A stretch of 64,000 nt of DNA from Bradyrhizobium sp. NFR13 (GCF_900114605.1 NZ_FOTP01000008.1:62001-126000), one strand, 5' to 3'; positions 7,931 to 18,780 are shown, counted from the stretch's first letter. Notes: a model not told the origin generated them from the sequence alone. Made by a program: numbers and translations.

Positions 7931-9598
7931 ATGTTCAACCGACAGAGCAAGACCGATTTGCAGAATGCGTTGGCGCAAGCGACCGCCATCAGTCGCTCCC
8001 AGGCCATCATAGAATTCAACCTCGACGGCACGATCATCAAAGCGAACGAAAACTTTCTCAAGGCACTCGGCTATACTCTCGATGAGATCAAGGGCAAGCA
8101 CCACAGTATATTTGTGGAGCCTGCCGTACACGAGAGTGTCGCTTATCGGGAGTTCTGGGGTAACCTTAACAGGGGTGAATTTCAGGCAGGGCAGTTCAAG
8201 CGGGTCGCCAAAGGCGGCAGGGAGATCTGGATCGAGGCCTCCTATAACCCGATCATGGACAAGAGTGGTAAGCCGTTCAAAGTCATCAAATTCGCTACAG
8301 ATATCACGGCGCAGAAACTCGAAAGCCTCGAAGCCTCTGGAAAAGTGATCGCGATCAGCCGTGCGCAGGCGGTCATCGAATTCAATCTTGACGGAACTAT
8401 CATTACCGCAAACGAGAATTTCCTGAACACGCTTGGTTACACGCTGTCCGAAATACAGGGGCGGCATCATAGCATGTTCGTGGAAGCCGGCGAACACGAT
8501 AGCGCAGCCTACCGGGACTTCTGGGTGCGGCTCGGCCGGGGTGAGTATCAGTCGGCTGAATACAAGCGTATCGGCAAGGGTGGCAAGGAAATCTGGATTC
8601 TCGCGACCTACAATCCGATTCTCAATGACGCCGGTAAGCCGTTCAAGGTTGTGAAGTTCGCGACCGACGTGACTCAACAGAAGCTGCTTGCCGCTGATAG
8701 CAACAGCCAGATGGCGGCTATTCGCAAATCGCAGGCGGTCATCGAGTTTCGCATGGATGGCACCATCCTGACGGCAAACCAGAATTTCCTTGATGCGGTC
8801 GGTTACACGATCGACGAAATCCGCGACCGGCATCACAGCATGTTCGTCGATCCGATCGAACGATCTGGCGCGGCCTATGTGGAATTTTGGGCGAGTCTCA
8901 ATCGCGGGACCTATCAGGCCGCGGAATACAGGCGTATCGGGAAGGGGGGACGGGAGATCTGGATTCAGGCATCCTACAATCCGATTTTCGATCTCAACGG
9001 CACGCCGTTCAAAGTGGTCAAATACGCGGCCGATATTACGGCGCAGGCCATGGCCCGCGTGAAAGCGGAGCGCGCTCGTTCCTTGATCGAGTCGGTCGCA
9101 GCCGGCAGCGAAGAAATGAACGCCTCTATCCGCGAAATCTCCGAGACGATGGTGAAGTCGCGACAGACGGCGGAGTCGGCGGTGCAACAGGTGGAGACGG
9201 CGGACATCCAGGCGCAGCGGCTTACCTCGGCGGCTCATGCGATGGGAGGCATCGTTGGGCTTATCGGCGACATTACCGGCCAGATCAACCTGCTCGCGCT
9301 TAATGCGACCATCGAATCGGCTCGCGCTGGTGAGGCGGGACGGGGCTTTGCGGTGGTGGCGGCGGAGGTCAAGAATTTGGCCAACCAGGCCAAACAGGCC
9401 ACCGACAAGATCAGCAGTGAAATCGAGGCCCTGAACGGTATCTCCGGAGACGTGGTTGGCGCGCTGGTCTCGATCAAGCAGGCGATCGAACATGTCAACG
9501 AGTTCGTGACCTCGACGGCAGCGGCCGTCGAGGAGCAGAGCACTGTGACCAGCGATATGTCGGACAACATGCAGCGCGCGGCTTCGGAACTGGCTTGA
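7931..9598 (+). CDS. soluble chemoreceptor with three PAS domains
   Basis: A 555-residue protein with no membrane segment. Three PAS-PAC units repeat every ~122 residues (each beginning IEFxxDGTIxxANxNFL, at about residues 25, 146 and 269) and each ends KVxKxAxDIT. Residues from about 375 form a methyl-accepting signalling domain with the hairpin tip around [17 protein letters not shown]. The coiled coil is short, so adaptation helices are reduced. It should signal to CheW/CheA from the cytoplasm and sense redox, oxygen or a small ligand, like BdlA of Pseudomonas. GGAG at 7921-7924 sets ATG 7931. No che genes are nearby. Confidence 0.9.
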   Translation: MFNRQSKTDLQNALAQATAISRSQAIIEFNLDGTIIKANENFLKALGYTLDEIKGKHHSIFVEPAVHESVAYREFWGNLNRGEFQAGQFKRVAKGGREIWIEASYNPIMDKSGKPFKVIKFATDITAQKLESLEASGKVIAISRAQAVIEFNLDGTIITANENFLNTLGYTLSEIQGRHHSMFVEAGEHDSAAYRDFWVRLGRGEYQSAEYKRIGKGGKEIWILATYNPILNDAGKPFKVVKFATDVTQQKLLAADSNSQMAAIRKSQAVIEFRMDGTILTANQNFLDAVGYTIDEIRDRHHSMFVDPIERSGAAYVEFWASLNRGTYQAAEYRRIGKGGREIWIQASYNPIFDLNGTPFKVVKYAADITAQAMARVKAERARSLIESVAAGSEEMNASIREISETMVKSRQTAESAVQQVETADIQAQRLTSAAHAMGGIVGLIGDITGQINLLALNATIESARAGEAGRGFAVVAAEVKNLANQAKQATDKISSEIEALNGISGDVVGALVSIKQAIEHVNEFVTSTAAAVEEQSTVTSDMSDNMQRAASELA

Positions 9599-9654
9599 TG
9601 CGCTGAATTTGTACGGCTTTGTCGGATCATCCGCGAATATGCTATCAATCACGG

Positions 9655-10284
9655 ATGATCCTGCCGTTCAATGCCGCCACCCGAACAATGATCGAGACGC
9701 GCCTGGCCGCATTCACGCGGATCGACGAGGGCCAGTACGCTTCGGGGCTGAAGCGTGCGGCGGTGGCCCTCGTGATGGTTGAAGCCGCGCCCGAATTGGA
9801 GACCTCGCTGTTGCTGACGTTACGCGCGTCCGGTCTGCGCGCTCACAGTAATCAATGGGCACCTCCTGGCGGTCGCTGCGATCCCGGCGAGACGCCCGTG
9901 CAGGCGGCAATCCGCGAGTTGCATGAGGAGCTCGGTCTGCAGCTTACGCGGGACGATGTCGTCGGTGTCCTCGACGATTACCCGACCCGCTCCGGCTATC
10001 TGATCACGCCTGTTGTCATGTGGGCGCAAGACAGCGTTCAATTGATGCCGAACCCCGATGAGGTCGCCTCGGTTCATCGCATTGCGCTGTCGCAGATCGC
10101 GCGGCCGCAGGCGTTCGATTTCGTTGCTATTCCCGAGAGCGACCGGCGCCTGATTCGCTACAGCCATTTCGGCCACTTTATTCACGCGCCGACCGCCGCG
10201 CTGATCTATCAGTTCAGCGAAGTTCTTGCGGGGCGCACCACCCGTGTGGCCGAGCTGGAGCAGCCGGTCTTCGCCTGGAAGTGA
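9655..10284 (+). CDS. Nudix hydrolase, CoA pyrophosphatase-like
   Basis: A 209-residue protein with a complete Nudix box, G-x5-E-x7-RELHEELGL, at about residues 74-96, preceded by HSNQWAPPGGR. The RSGYLITPVV segment and the length fit the NudL/YcdR-type CoA diphosphatase group, which cleaves CoA and its derivatives to 3',5'-ADP and 4'-phosphopantetheine. The UPF0035 signature that would settle CoA specificity is only partly visible, so other nucleotide diphosphate substrates remain possible. ATG 9655 has no strong ribosome site; ATG 9688 is an alternative. Transcribed alone after the chemoreceptor gene. Confidence 0.8.
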   Translation: MILPFNAATRTMIETRLAAFTRIDEGQYASGLKRAAVALVMVEAAPELETSLLLTLRASGLRAHSNQWAPPGGRCDPGETPVQAAIRELHEELGLQLTRDDVVGVLDDYPTRSGYLITPVVMWAQDSVQLMPNPDEVASVHRIALSQIARPQAFDFVAIPESDRRLIRYSHFGHFIHAPTAALIYQFSEVLAGRTTRVAELEQPVFAWK

Positions 10285-10467
10285 TTCTGTCCCGGCACGA
10301 CGTGTCAGCGTAGGCAGCGTCCGGCCTTGGAAAGACATTGTTCACCAAACTCATCCAACGTCATTTTAAGCGGGGTATGTTTGACCCGCCTGGGACGGGC
10401 GCGGGGTGACGTCCCGCCTCATTCCTCTGCATGGCCGGCTATGCCGGCTGCCATCTCGACAGGTCCC

Positions 10468-11661
10468 ATGTCTCATTTGATTCGCACCTTTACTGCCACT
10501 GTCCCGCTCGCGGTATTCTTGTTCATGCCGGTCGCGTATGCGCTGGATTCCGCCCAGTTACCGGCAGGCGTTGCCAATGCGATGGCGCAGGGCGCCTCGC
10601 CGCAGGCCGTCGCAGAATACCGACGCAAGCTTGCGGAATATCAGGAAGCGCGCGCGGCCTTCGATCAGGAGGCCGGTGCCTATTGGGATGCAATCTCTGA
10701 GAAGCGAAAAATCCGCAATGCCAAGCGTCGCGACCGCCAGCAGATCACACTGAATGACTATGTGCTGGAACAGGCGCCACTTTATGAAGGACCGAAGCGT
10801 CCGGTGAATCCGGAGCCCGAAGATACCGGTCCGCGCGTTCGCAAGGATCTTCCGGTGGTGGCGGATTTTCTCGCGGCGGCGAGGGAGCAATTCCAGTTCG
10901 TGCCGCAGCGGCCTGCCAATGAGATGGAGTTCAAGCGCGCCTATGCTCGTGCTGCCCTGCAGGCCGGGCTGACACGCGACATTGCGGTGCGCGTCTATTC
11001 TTTCGAGACCGGTGGCAATGGCGGCCATGACATGCAGTCGGGCCTGAACCCGTCACGTCCGGGGTCGCGCGCGATCTCTACCGCGATCGGTTACAATCAG
11101 CTGCTCACAGCCAATACGACCACGCTCGTTGCCGAACAGGGATCTCATATTCTGAAAGTGCTGATCGAGAAAGCATCGACGCTCTCGGGTCCGCAGCGTA
11201 AGGCGATGGATCACAAGATTGCGGTCTTTAAGCGCATGCAGGCGACTGTACGCACCGTTCCGCAAAACTGGAGCGCGCTTGAGAAGCTTGGCACGACTCC
11301 GCAAGGCTGGGCCATGCATGCGCTCGTGCTGGACATGGATATCGGCCCGCAATTGCAGGTCCACAAACTGCTGACCTCTGTGAATTTTGCGCGCGCCCGT
11401 GGCTTCGATCGTCCGCTCAGCGCAGCCGAGCTTGAGATGATGAACCTCACTGGCGATGGCAACGGCTTCGATATGGTGACCATGCCATTGGCGATGCGTG
11501 AACAGGTGCCGACAGCGAACTTCTTCCAGCGTGGCGGCTATGAGCGCAATCCGGTGGCGATTCGCCACAATACCGTAGCTAAGCTGCTCGCAGTCACTAA
11601 TGCGCGGATGGATAGCAACAGCAATTTGCCAGGCGCAAAGGAATTGGCCGCGGCTTTTTGA
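10468..11661 (+). CDS. secreted lysozyme-like protein of unknown function
   Basis: 397 residues from ATG 10468, which begins a good signal peptide (hydrophobic TATVPLAVFLFMPVAYA, cleavage near residue 25). Residues 35-110 are charged and helical. From about 165 comes AGLTRDIAVRVYSFETGG and then AIGYNQLL at 206-213: a Glu in FETGG (Glu180) followed by a Gly-Tyr-x-Gln motif is the layout of goose-type lysozyme and lytic transglycosylase folds, where the Glu is catalytic. I infer a peptidoglycan-active or substrate-binding lysozyme-like domain; I do not recognise a named family. ATG 10441 would give a longer lead. Confidence 0.6.
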   Translation: MSHLIRTFTATVPLAVFLFMPVAYALDSAQLPAGVANAMAQGASPQAVAEYRRKLAEYQEARAAFDQEAGAYWDAISEKRKIRNAKRRDRQQITLNDYVLEQAPLYEGPKRPVNPEPEDTGPRVRKDLPVVADFLAAAREQFQFVPQRPANEMEFKRAYARAALQAGLTRDIAVRVYSFETGGNGGHDMQSGLNPSRPGSRAISTAIGYNQLLTANTTTLVAEQGSHILKVLIEKASTLSGPQRKAMDHKIAVFKRMQATVRTVPQNWSALEKLGTTPQGWAMHALVLDMDIGPQLQVHKLLTSVNFARARGFDRPLSAAELEMMNLTGDGNGFDMVTMPLAMREQVPTANFFQRGGYERNPVAIRHNTVAKLLAVTNARMDSNSNLPGAKELAAAF

Positions 11662-11672
11662 GCCACGGCCAA
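11644..11672 (+). terminator. hairpin at the end of the lysozyme-like gene
   Basis: TTGGCCGCGGCT (11644-11655) pairs with AGCCACGGCCAA (11661-11672), one mismatch in 12, with a five-base loop that overlaps the TGA stop. There is no U-run after it, so it may terminate weakly or serve as a 3' stabilising hairpin between two convergent genes. Confidence 0.45.
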
Positions 11673-11715
11673 TCTATGCCTCGTAATATGTGCTTTCGCC
11701 GGAGAGTGGCTGAGC

Positions 11716-12486
11716 TTATGAGTTGCCCGGATTGAAATCGTCGCTCGGTGCTTCTGCCGACGCGCCAGCAGCAGCAACGTCGGGGCGAGGACCGTGTGGA
11801 CGGCGGCGGCGACGCGGCGGGAAGCGCTCTCCACCACCATTCTGCTCGAAGCCACCTGGAGCACCACCGGGCTGAGGTTGTGCGCCACCCGTGATGAAAG
11901 AAGGCAGACGATCGACACCGTCGCCGACCGGCATCATGGGCTGCGGTTGCGGCTGATATTGCGGCTGATTTTGCTGGCGGTGTTCGCGGTGATTGTTCTC
12001 GCGGGGCTGATAAGGCTGTTCGCCGCGTTGCTGATAGGGCTGACCACCCTCACGCTGTTGAGGCTGTTCGCGCTGCGCAAAGGGCTGCTGTTGCACCGGT
12101 ACGAAACCAGGCTCGGCGCCGAAGTTCGAGAAGCTCTCGCTCTCGTCATCATTTTCCTCAGGCGGCATCTCGTTTTCGGTACGTGGTTGCGGCTGGTTCT
12201 GCCGAAACTGCTCCTGCGCGGCAGCGATCAGGCGGAAATAGTGCTCGGCGTGCTGATAGTAGTTCTCGGCGGCAACTGGGTCACCGGAGCTGCGCGCATC
12301 GCGGGCGAGCTGGACGTATTTCTCTGCGACGTGGGAGGCGGTACCGCGGATCTTGATATCGGGGCCATTCGATTCGAAGACCCGGGTCATCGGGTTCTGG
12401 CCGCGCCGATTGTTATTGTTGTTATTATTATTGTTGCGGTTGTTGTTGTTCCGCATCCGCTTGTTGTTGTTCTGACCGTTTCGCAT
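11716..12486 (-). CDS. DUF4167 domain protein with Asn-rich N-terminus
   Basis: A 256-residue protein. Residues 1-30 are almost all Asn and Arg, with a run of nine Asn. Residues 33-90 (TRVFESNGPDIKIRGTASHVAEKY, QLARDARSSGDPVAAENYYQHAEHY) are the DUF4167 core, a conserved alphaproteobacterial domain of unknown function. The middle is Gln/Pro/Arg-rich low complexity and the end is RRRRRPHGPRP-like and basic. This composition suggests RNA or nucleic-acid binding or phase behaviour, but nothing is proven. It follows prfA-prmC on the same strand, an order I recognise from related genomes, though here separated by 478 bases. Confidence 0.9.
   Translation of the reverse strand: MRNGQNNNKRMRNNNNRNNNNNNNNNRRGQNPMTRVFESNGPDIKIRGTASHVAEKYVQLARDARSSGDPVAAENYYQHAEHYFRLIAAAQEQFRQNQPQPRTENEMPPEENDDESESFSNFGAEPGFVPVQQQPFAQREQPQQREGGQPYQQRGEQPYQPRENNHREHRQQNQPQYQPQPQPMMPVGDGVDRLPSFITGGAQPQPGGAPGGFEQNGGGERFPPRRRRRPHGPRPDVAAAGASAEAPSDDFNPGNS
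12413..12480. repeat. GTT/ATT trinucleotide tract
   Basis: Low-complexity DNA built of GTT and ATT triplets on the plus strand, encoding the Asn runs of the DUF4167 protein on the minus strand. Such tracts can change length by slippage in steps of one codon without frameshift. Confidence 0.7.
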
Positions 12487-12964
12487 GTGTCGCCTTCAGT
12501 TATCGATCCAGAGTGTCACAGAGCTATGTTTCAAAGAGATGATTGCCGCAGCACATTGCGGGATGCGGACGCGTCAAGCATCCGAATCGTCGTGCAGACC
12601 TTTGCTGCATCGATCTTGCCGTCATTCGCGTTCAACAAAGACGCGTTCCCCAACCGCCTGCTGACCGTGCCAGCCGGACCAAATCACTCACCTGCCGAAA
12701 CAAGGTCAGGCTTCTGTGCGTGAAGTTTAAAGCGCAATATCAGGCTTTCGTTCGCTTTGCGGTCGCGAGCAGCGCAGCTCTCTCAGCCATCGCGCTCAAC
12801 CAAACCTGCCTGTTGGAACCTTTCACCCGGACGGGCTCTCTAGCGAGAATTCTGGCTTCCAGCCGTAAATCTACGGGGCGAGCCAACCCTGAACCGATGT
12901 TGTGAGTGGAAGGTAGTCGCTCCCCGGGGATATTCCAAGCGGTTTTTTCTGTCCTAAGAAGGCT
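12487..12964. other. intergenic region between prmC and the DUF4167 gene
   Basis: 478 bases with no gene I can support. Longer open frames on either strand have no family-like content. T-rich tracts at 12940-12948 and 12976-12983 (plus strand) lie near the prmC end; the second is inside the coding sequence. The region presumably holds the DUF4167 promoter and a long 5' leader. Confidence 0.5.
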
Positions 12965-13855
12965 TTATCGGGGCTTTTTTTGTCCAGATACCGCCCTGCG
13001 GATGCCTCCCAGATCAGCTTTTGGGGGGGCTGGCAGGGTTAGCCCGGATGCCGCCATCAGGCCGGCGACATCGTCGCTCTGGTCGTGGCCCACCTCGACC
13101 ACCAGCAAGCCGCCGGGCACCAGCAGCTGCGCGGCTTCAGGGGCGATTATCCGATAGGCATCTAATCCGTCCGTTCCACCATCCAGGGCGCGGAGCGGGT
13201 CGTGGTCGCGCACCTCGATGTCGAGGTCGGCAATGTCGGCCGAGGGAATATAGGGCGGATTGGAGACGATCAGGTCGAAGCCGCCGACCAGGGCTGAGGC
13301 ATAGTCGCAGACAACGAAATGAGCGCGCTCGATCAAGCCGAGTTGCGCAGCATTGGAGCGAGCCGTCCGCAGGGCATCGAGATTGATATCAGTCGCAATG
13401 CCGGTGGCATTGGATAACTCCGAAAGCAGCGCCAGCAGGATCGCGCCGGAGCCAGTGCCGAGATCGGCGATCACAAGCGGACGGTCGCGCGGACCTGTCG
13501 CATCGAGAAGTTCGAGCGCCGCCTCGACGAGGGTTTCGGTATCGGGGCGGGGCACCAGCGTATCGGGCGATAACTGAAGCGGCAGGCCCCAGAATTCTTT
13601 CATGCCAAGGATGCGGGCGACGGGTTCGCCATCGATGCGGCGCTGTACGAAGCGGGCAAGTTGGGCCGCTTCGTTGGACGTCAGGATGCGCTTTGCAGCC
13701 GAGATCAACCCGGTCAGATCGAGTCCGAGCGCGGCGCCAGTCAGCAAGCGCGCGTCGAGTTCAGCGGAATCGATGCCTTGGGTGCGGAGCAGATTGGTCA
13801 GTGAGCGTCGTGCGTTCTCGACGCTCTGTCCGGCGAAGATGTCGCCGGCGCTCAC
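12965..13855 (-). CDS. prmC: peptide chain release factor N5-glutamine methyltransferase
   Basis: 296 residues. An N-terminal helical domain (1-100) is followed by a class I methyltransferase domain with the SAM motif [10 protein letters not shown] (131-140) and the catalytic NPPY at 199-202, the amino-methyltransferase hallmark. PrmC (HemK) methylates the Gln of the GGQ motif in release factors. Its GTG start overlaps the stop of prfA by four bases (GTGA), so the enzyme is translationally coupled to its substrate. The gene ends SGQKKPR in an A-rich stretch. Confidence 0.97.
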   Translation of the reverse strand: MSAGDIFAGQSVENARRSLTNLLRTQGIDSAELDARLLTGAALGLDLTGLISAAKRILTSNEAAQLARFVQRRIDGEPVARILGMKEFWGLPLQLSPDTLVPRPDTETLVEAALELLDATGPRDRPLVIADLGTGSGAILLALLSELSNATGIATDINLDALRTARSNAAQLGLIERAHFVVCDYASALVGGFDLIVSNPPYIPSADIADLDIEVRDHDPLRALDGGTDGLDAYRIIAPEAAQLLVPGGLLVVEVGHDQSDDVAGLMAASGLTLPAPPKADLGGIRRAVSGQKKPR

Positions 13856-14937
13856 GCCGCGTCGCCCTGGGCAGCGAGTTGTGCAGCCTGATGCTCTGTC
13901 GTCAGCGCATCGACCAGTTCGCCCAACGCTTCGCCGGCAATCACCTGCGGCAGCTTGTAGAGCGTGAGATTGATGCGGTGGTCGGTGACGCGACCCTGCG
14001 GAAAGTTGTAGGTGCGGATGCGCTCCGAGCGGTCGCCGGAGCCGACCTTCTCCTTGCGCTCAGCCGAGCGGGCGGAATCGATGCGCTGTTGCTCGGCGTC
14101 ATAGATGCGTGAGCGCAGGATGTTCATCGCCGAAGCGCGGTTCTTATGCTGCGAGCGGCTGTCCTGCATCATCACCACGATGCCGGTCGGGATATGCGTG
14201 ATGCGGATCGCCGATTCGGTCTTGTTGACGTGCTGGCCGCCAGCGCCCTGGGCGCGCATGGTTTCGATGCGCAAGTCGTCCTGCTTGATCTCGACGTCGA
14301 CTTCCTCGACTTCCGGCAGCACCGCCACCGTTGCTGCGGAGGTGTGGATGCGTCCCTGCGTTTCGGTATCGGGCACGCGTTGGACGCGATGTACGCCGGA
14401 TTCGAATTTCAACTTCGCGAAGGCGCCGCGGCCTTTCACTTCGGCGATGATTTCCTTGTAGCCGCCCATGGTGCCTTCGGAGGCTGATATCACCTCGACT
14501 TTCCAGCCCTGCAGGCTGGCGAATCGCTCATACATCCGGAACAGGTCGCCGGCGAAGAGTGATGCTTCATCCCCGCCGGTGCCGGCGCGGATTTCGAGCA
14601 TTACGTTGCGTTCGTCCATCGCGTCTTTCGGCAACAGGGCGACGCGAATTTCCTGCGCTAAGGCCTCGATACGCTCTTCCAGCGCCGGGCGCTCCGTCTC
14701 CGCCATCTCCCGCATCTCGGCGTCGGTCGACGGATCGGAAATCATCGCATCGATGTCTTTGATCTCTGCAAGCACGCCGCGATAGGTTTTCACCGCATCG
14801 ATCAGTGGATTGAGCTCGGAGAGCTCACGCGTCATTTTCACATAGTCCTCGGCGGCAAGCTGGCCGAGAACGGCGGCTTCGAGCGAGGCGTGATGTGCGA
14901 GGAGTACGTCGAGTTTGGTTTCAGGCAGCAGGGACAT
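13852..14937 (-). CDS. prfA: peptide chain release factor 1
   Basis: 361 residues, normal for RF1. GGQ lies at 233-235 (peptidyl-tRNA hydrolysis) and the stop-codon-recognition PxT tripeptide is PDT at 189-191 in [17 protein letters not shown]1 proteins commonly have PAT or a variant here, whereas RF2 has SPF, so the RF1 call is firm. It terminates translation at UAA and UAG. Start ATG 14937 matches the family N-terminus. It sits 55 bases after ptsP and overlaps prmC. Confidence 0.97.
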   Translation of the reverse strand: MSLLPETKLDVLLAHHASLEAAVLGQLAAEDYVKMTRELSELNPLIDAVKTYRGVLAEIKDIDAMISDPSTDAEMREMAETERPALEERIEALAQEIRVALLPKDAMDERNVMLEIRAGTGGDEASLFAGDLFRMYERFASLQGWKVEVISASEGTMGGYKEIIAEVKGRGAFAKLKFESGVHRVQRVPDTETQGRIHTSAATVAVLPEVEEVDVEIKQDDLRIETMRAQGAGGQHVNKTESAIRITHIPTGIVVMMQDSRSQHKNRASAMNILRSRIYDAEQQRIDSARSAERKEKVGSGDRSERIRTYNFPQGRVTDHRINLTLYKLPQVIAGEALGELVDALTTEHQAAQLAAQGDAA

Positions 14938-14992
14938 GGTCGAATCTCGGAGATCGCGGGAAGGGCAAGCGCGTCGTACGGGCAGAGCCTCG

Positions 14993-17260
14993 CTACAACG
15001 ACAGTCCCTCGGCTTCGGCGAATTCGGTCAGCTTCTGCCGGATCGAGACGCTGCCCGAAGGCGCGTCGAGCAGTTGTGTCATCAGCGTCTCGGCCTTCTT
15101 TGCGTCGAGGTCGAGAATCATTGCCTTCACGGGACCGTGTGCGGTGGCCGACAGCGACAGCGAGCGATAGCCCATGCCAATCAGCGCCAGCGCGCCGATC
15201 GGCTGCGAGGCCATCTCGCCACACAGCGAGACGTGACGTTTGGCGGCGTCGCCCTTTTGCACGATCTCACGCAGTACGCGCAGGATCGGCGCCGACAGCG
15301 TATCGAAGCGTTCCGACACCTTGGCATTGCCGCGGTCGACAGCGAACAGGAACTGGAACAGGTCGTTGGAGCCGACCGAGACGAAGTCGACCTTCTTCAG
15401 GAGTTCGTCGAGCTGATAGACTAGCGCAGGCACCTCGATCATGGTGCCAACATCGATCCGCTCTGGCAGCGCATGGCCATGCTGGCGCAGATAGGTCAGT
15501 TCACGCTCGATGATCGCCTTGGCCTGATCGAATTCGGCTACTTCAGAAATCATCGGGAACATGATGCGCAGCGCCCGCCCGCCGCCGGCGCGCAGCAATG
15601 CGCGGATCTGGCCGCGCAGCAGGCCCGGCCGATCGAGGCCAAGACGGATCGCGCGCCAGCCCAGCGCCGGGTTCTCCTCGACAATGGTCTCCATGTAAGG
15701 GAGCGCCTTGTCGCCGCCGATGTCGAGGGTGCGGAACGTCACCGGCTTGGAGCCAGCAGCATCGAGCACCGCACGATACAGCGCCAGCTGATCGCTGGAG
15801 CGGGGCAGGCTTTCGCCGACCATGAATTGCAGTTCGGTACGGAACAGGCCGATGCCCGCCGAGCCGGTATCGTCGATATGCGGTAGGTCGATGATCAGAC
15901 CGGCATTGATCAGCAGGTCAACCTTCTGGCCGTCCTTGGTTACGCAGGGAAGGTCGCGCAACGCTGAATACTGCGCCTGTCTCCGCGCGCGGAAACGCAC
16001 GCGTTCGGCATAAGCGGATTCGATCTCGGCGGAGGGCCGAATATAGATCGAGCCCGAGGTGCCATCGACGATGACGGCGTCGCCTGGATCAGCAATGCCC
16101 GGCGCATTTGCGACTTCGCCGATCGCGGGAATGCCGAGCGCGCGCGCCACGATCGAGACATGCGAATTGGCCGTGCCTTCCTCCAGCACCAGGCCACGCA
16201 GCTTTTTGCGATCGTAGTCGAGGAGAGCGGCCGGGCCCATCGCGCGTGCGATCAGGATCGCATTGTCCGGCATCTGCTCGCGCGACGGCGCGTGATCCTG
16301 GCCGACCAGCTGCCGCATTAGGCGATGGCCGAGATCTTCAAGATCGTGCAATCGGTCGCGCAGATAGGGATCGGTGGAGCGCAGCATACGGGCACGGGTA
16401 TCCGACTGCACCCGTTCGACGGCGGCTTCGGCGGTGAGGCCGGTGGCGACGGCTTCGTGCAGCTTGTGCGACCAGCCGTGGTCATTGGCGAACATGCGAT
16501 AGGCTTCGAGTACGTCGCGGTGTTCGCCACTATCGGCGACGTCGCCGCGTTCCAGCATGCGGTCGAGGTCCGAGCGCAGCTTGGTCAACGCCGTATCCAG
16601 CCGTTTGATTTCTTTCGGCAGGTCTTCGGCGATGTAATTGGTGATGACGACGCGCGGCTCATGCAGAACCACATGGCCGAGCGCGATACCATCGGAGAGA
16701 ATGGCGCCGGTCTTGTGCAAGGAATGCCGTGCAGCGGGTTCGGCGCCCGGCTGCGCCAGTGCCGAAAGTTCGCCGGAGGCGATCATCTCGGCGAGCACCA
16801 TCGCCGTTGTCTGCAGCGCCTCGACCTCTTCCTCGACATAAGTGCGCTTGGCGCGGTTCTGTACTACCAGCACACCGAGCGTGTTGCCGGCGCGCAGGAT
16901 CGGTACGCCTAGGAACGAATGGTAGATTTCTTCGCCGGTTTCCGGGCGGAACGAGAACGCCGGATGGCTCTGCGCGTCGTTGAGATTGAGTGGCGTCGCT
17001 TCGGAGGCGACCAGACCAACCAGGCCTTCATGGGAGCTCAGCACGGTCTGGTGGACGGCGTCGCGGTTGAGGCCTTCGGTGGCGTAGAGCTCGAGTGTAT
17101 TGTCGACGCGCAGCACGTATGTCGAGCAGACTTCCGCCACCATATTGGCGGCGATCAGCACCACGATCTTGTCGAGGCGTTCCTGAGCGCTGACCTGCTC
17201 CGCCATCACTTCGCGGAGCCGTCTCAGCAAGACTCGGGGGCCACCCGACGCGCTCCGCAT
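14993..17260 (-). CDS. ptsP: phosphoenolpyruvate-protein phosphotransferase, nitrogen PTS enzyme I
   Basis: 755 residues from ATG 17260. Residues 25-165 form a GAF domain, then the EI N-terminal domain, the swivelling domain with the active His367 in [17 protein letters not shown], and the C-terminal PEP-binding barrel ([25 protein letters not shown]). EI-Ntr passes phosphate from PEP to NPr and EIIA-Ntr and regulates nitrogen, carbon and potassium metabolism rather than sugar transport; its GAF domain senses glutamine in other species. An upstream start at 17290 is in frame, but the family begins [19 protein letters not shown]. Confidence 0.96.
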   Translation of the reverse strand: MRSASGGPRVLLRRLREVMAEQVSAQERLDKIVVLIAANMVAEVCSTYVLRVDNTLELYATEGLNRDAVHQTVLSSHEGLVGLVASEATPLNLNDAQSHPAFSFRPETGEEIYHSFLGVPILRAGNTLGVLVVQNRAKRTYVEEEVEALQTTAMVLAEMIASGELSALAQPGAEPAARHSLHKTGAILSDGIALGHVVLHEPRVVITNYIAEDLPKEIKRLDTALTKLRSDLDRMLERGDVADSGEHRDVLEAYRMFANDHGWSHKLHEAVATGLTAEAAVERVQSDTRARMLRSTDPYLRDRLHDLEDLGHRLMRQLVGQDHAPSREQMPDNAILIARAMGPAALLDYDRKKLRGLVLEEGTANSHVSIVARALGIPAIGEVANAPGIADPGDAVIVDGTSGSIYIRPSAEIESAYAERVRFRARRQAQYSALRDLPCVTKDGQKVDLLINAGLIIDLPHIDDTGSAGIGLFRTELQFMVGESLPRSSDQLALYRAVLDAAGSKPVTFRTLDIGGDKALPYMETIVEENPALGWRAIRLGLDRPGLLRGQIRALLRAGGGRALRIMFPMISEVAEFDQAKAIIERELTYLRQHGHALPERIDVGTMIEVPALVYQLDELLKKVDFVSVGSNDLFQFLFAVDRGNAKVSERFDTLSAPILRVLREIVQKGDAAKRHVSLCGEMASQPIGALALIGMGYRSLSLSATAHGPVKAMILDLDAKKAETLMTQLLDAPSGSVSIRQKLTEFAEAEGLSL

Positions 17261-17526
17261 GTGCCGACACCCTCCCCACGAGGCCGACACCTGACAAAAG
17301 CCGTGCGCCGACGCTAAGCCTCAGAAAACAATAGAATTTGCACCGCCGCGCAACAAGAGGCGCAGCGACAGAACCGTATCAGATTGTCCGAAACGGCGCC
17401 CTCAGCCGCAACGGCTGCCCATGCAGGCCGTATAGCGAATTGAGGCTTGTTTTGCCAAGCAAAACACCTGCCAGACAAGAAACACACCGTTCACATCAAA
17501 ATAACGGATGTTTCAGGAAAAATTTT

Positions 17527-18780
17527 CTACGCTTTGTCGAGACCATACAGCGTGTGCAGGGTGCGCACGGCCAGTTCCGTATAGGCCGTATCGATCAGGA
17601 CCGAGAACTTGATCTCGGACGTGGTGATGGCGCGGATATTGATCTGCTTCTCCGACAAGGCGGCGAAGGCCTGGGCGGCCACGCCGGCATGGCTGCGCAT
17701 GCCCGAGCCGATCACCGAGACCTTGGCGACGTCGGTGGCGCTGTCGATGCGGGCATAGCCGATCTTGGCCTTGGCCGCCGTGATGGTCTCCTTGGCGCGG
17801 GCATAGTCGGTGGCTGGCACGGTGAAGGTCAGGTCGGTGGCCTTGCCGTCTTCGGAGACGTTCTGGACGATCATGTCCACATTGATGTTGGCTTCGGCCA
17901 GCGGCACGAAGATCGAGGCGGCAACGCCCGGCTTATCCTCGATCTGGCGGACGGAAATCTGGGCCTCGTCCTTGGAAAAGGCGATTCCGGTCACGACGTG
18001 GCTTTCCATGATTTCCTCCTCGCTGCAGATCAGCGTGCCCGGCGGGGTGCCGTGCGGGTCGATGTCTTCGGGTTTGTCGAAACTTGATCGTACGAAAATC
18101 GGCATGTTGTGGGTCATGCCGAGTTCCACGGAGCGGACCTGCAGGACCTTCGCGCCCTGCGACGCCAGTTCCAGCATTTCCTCGAACGCGACCTTGTTCA
18201 TGCGTTGTGCCTTGGGCACGACGCGCGGATCGGTCGTGTAGACGCCGTCCACGTCGGTATAGATGTCGCAGCGGTCAGCCCTGACGGCAGCGGCAATTGC
18301 CACTGCCGAGGTATCGGACCCGCCGCGGCCGAGTGTGGTGACGCGGCCGGTCTCGGCATGGATGCCCTGGAATCCGGCGATGACGGCCACTTCCTTGCGC
18401 TCCTTGAAGCGCTTGATGAGCTTGTCGCCGTCGACCTCGTCGATCCGGGCCGAGGCATGGGCGTCCGACGTCTTGATCGGGATCTGCCAGCCCTGCCAGG
18501 AGCGGGCCTGGATGCCGATGGTCTGCAGCGCGATCGCCAGCAGGCCGGCGGTCACGAGCTCTCCGGACGCGACGATGGCATCGTATTCCCGGGCGTCATG
18601 CATCGGCGACACCTCGGTGCACCAAGCCACCAGTTCGTTGGTTTTGCCCGACATCGCTGACACCACGACCGCGACCTCATGACCGGCATCGACCTCGCGT
18701 TTGACGTGCTGCGCGACGTTGCGGATACGGTCAATGTTGGCGACGGACGTACCGCCGAATTTCATTACGAGCCGGCCCAT
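17527..18780 (-). CDS. lysC: aspartate kinase
   Basis: 417 residues. The kinase domain opens with VMKFGGTSVANIDRI and contains the GRGGSDTSAVAIAAA loop; two ACT domains follow from about residue 260 and bind the feedback inhibitors lysine and threonine. The enzyme makes 4-phospho-L-aspartate, the first step toward lysine, threonine and methionine, and diaminopimelate for the wall. ATG 18780 is used because residues before it (from 18882) show no similarity. Single-function form, no homoserine dehydrogenase fusion. Confidence 0.97.
   Translation of the reverse strand: MGRLVMKFGGTSVANIDRIRNVAQHVKREVDAGHEVAVVVSAMSGKTNELVAWCTEVSPMHDAREYDAIVASGELVTAGLLAIALQTIGIQARSWQGWQIPIKTSDAHASARIDEVDGDKLIKRFKERKEVAVIAGFQGIHAETGRVTTLGRGGSDTSAVAIAAAVRADRCDIYTDVDGVYTTDPRVVPKAQRMNKVAFEEMLELASQGAKVLQVRSVELGMTHNMPIFVRSSFDKPEDIDPHGTPPGTLICSEEEIMESHVVTGIAFSKDEAQISVRQIEDKPGVAASIFVPLAEANINVDMIVQNVSEDGKATDLTFTVPATDYARAKETITAAKAKIGYARIDSATDVAKVSVIGSGMRSHAGVAAQAFAALSEKQINIRAITTSEIKFSVLIDTAYTELAVRTLHTLYGLDKA

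Noticed and set aside
7517-9652. 711-codon open frame on the minus strand opposite the chemoreceptor gene
   Set aside because: It mirrors the codon pattern of the plus-strand gene, runs past both its ends, and shows no family-like sequence; an artefact of GC-rich third positions.
12543-12905. 120-codon frame in the prmC-DUF4167 gap
   Set aside because: Composition unlike neighbouring genes and no start signal; intergenic.
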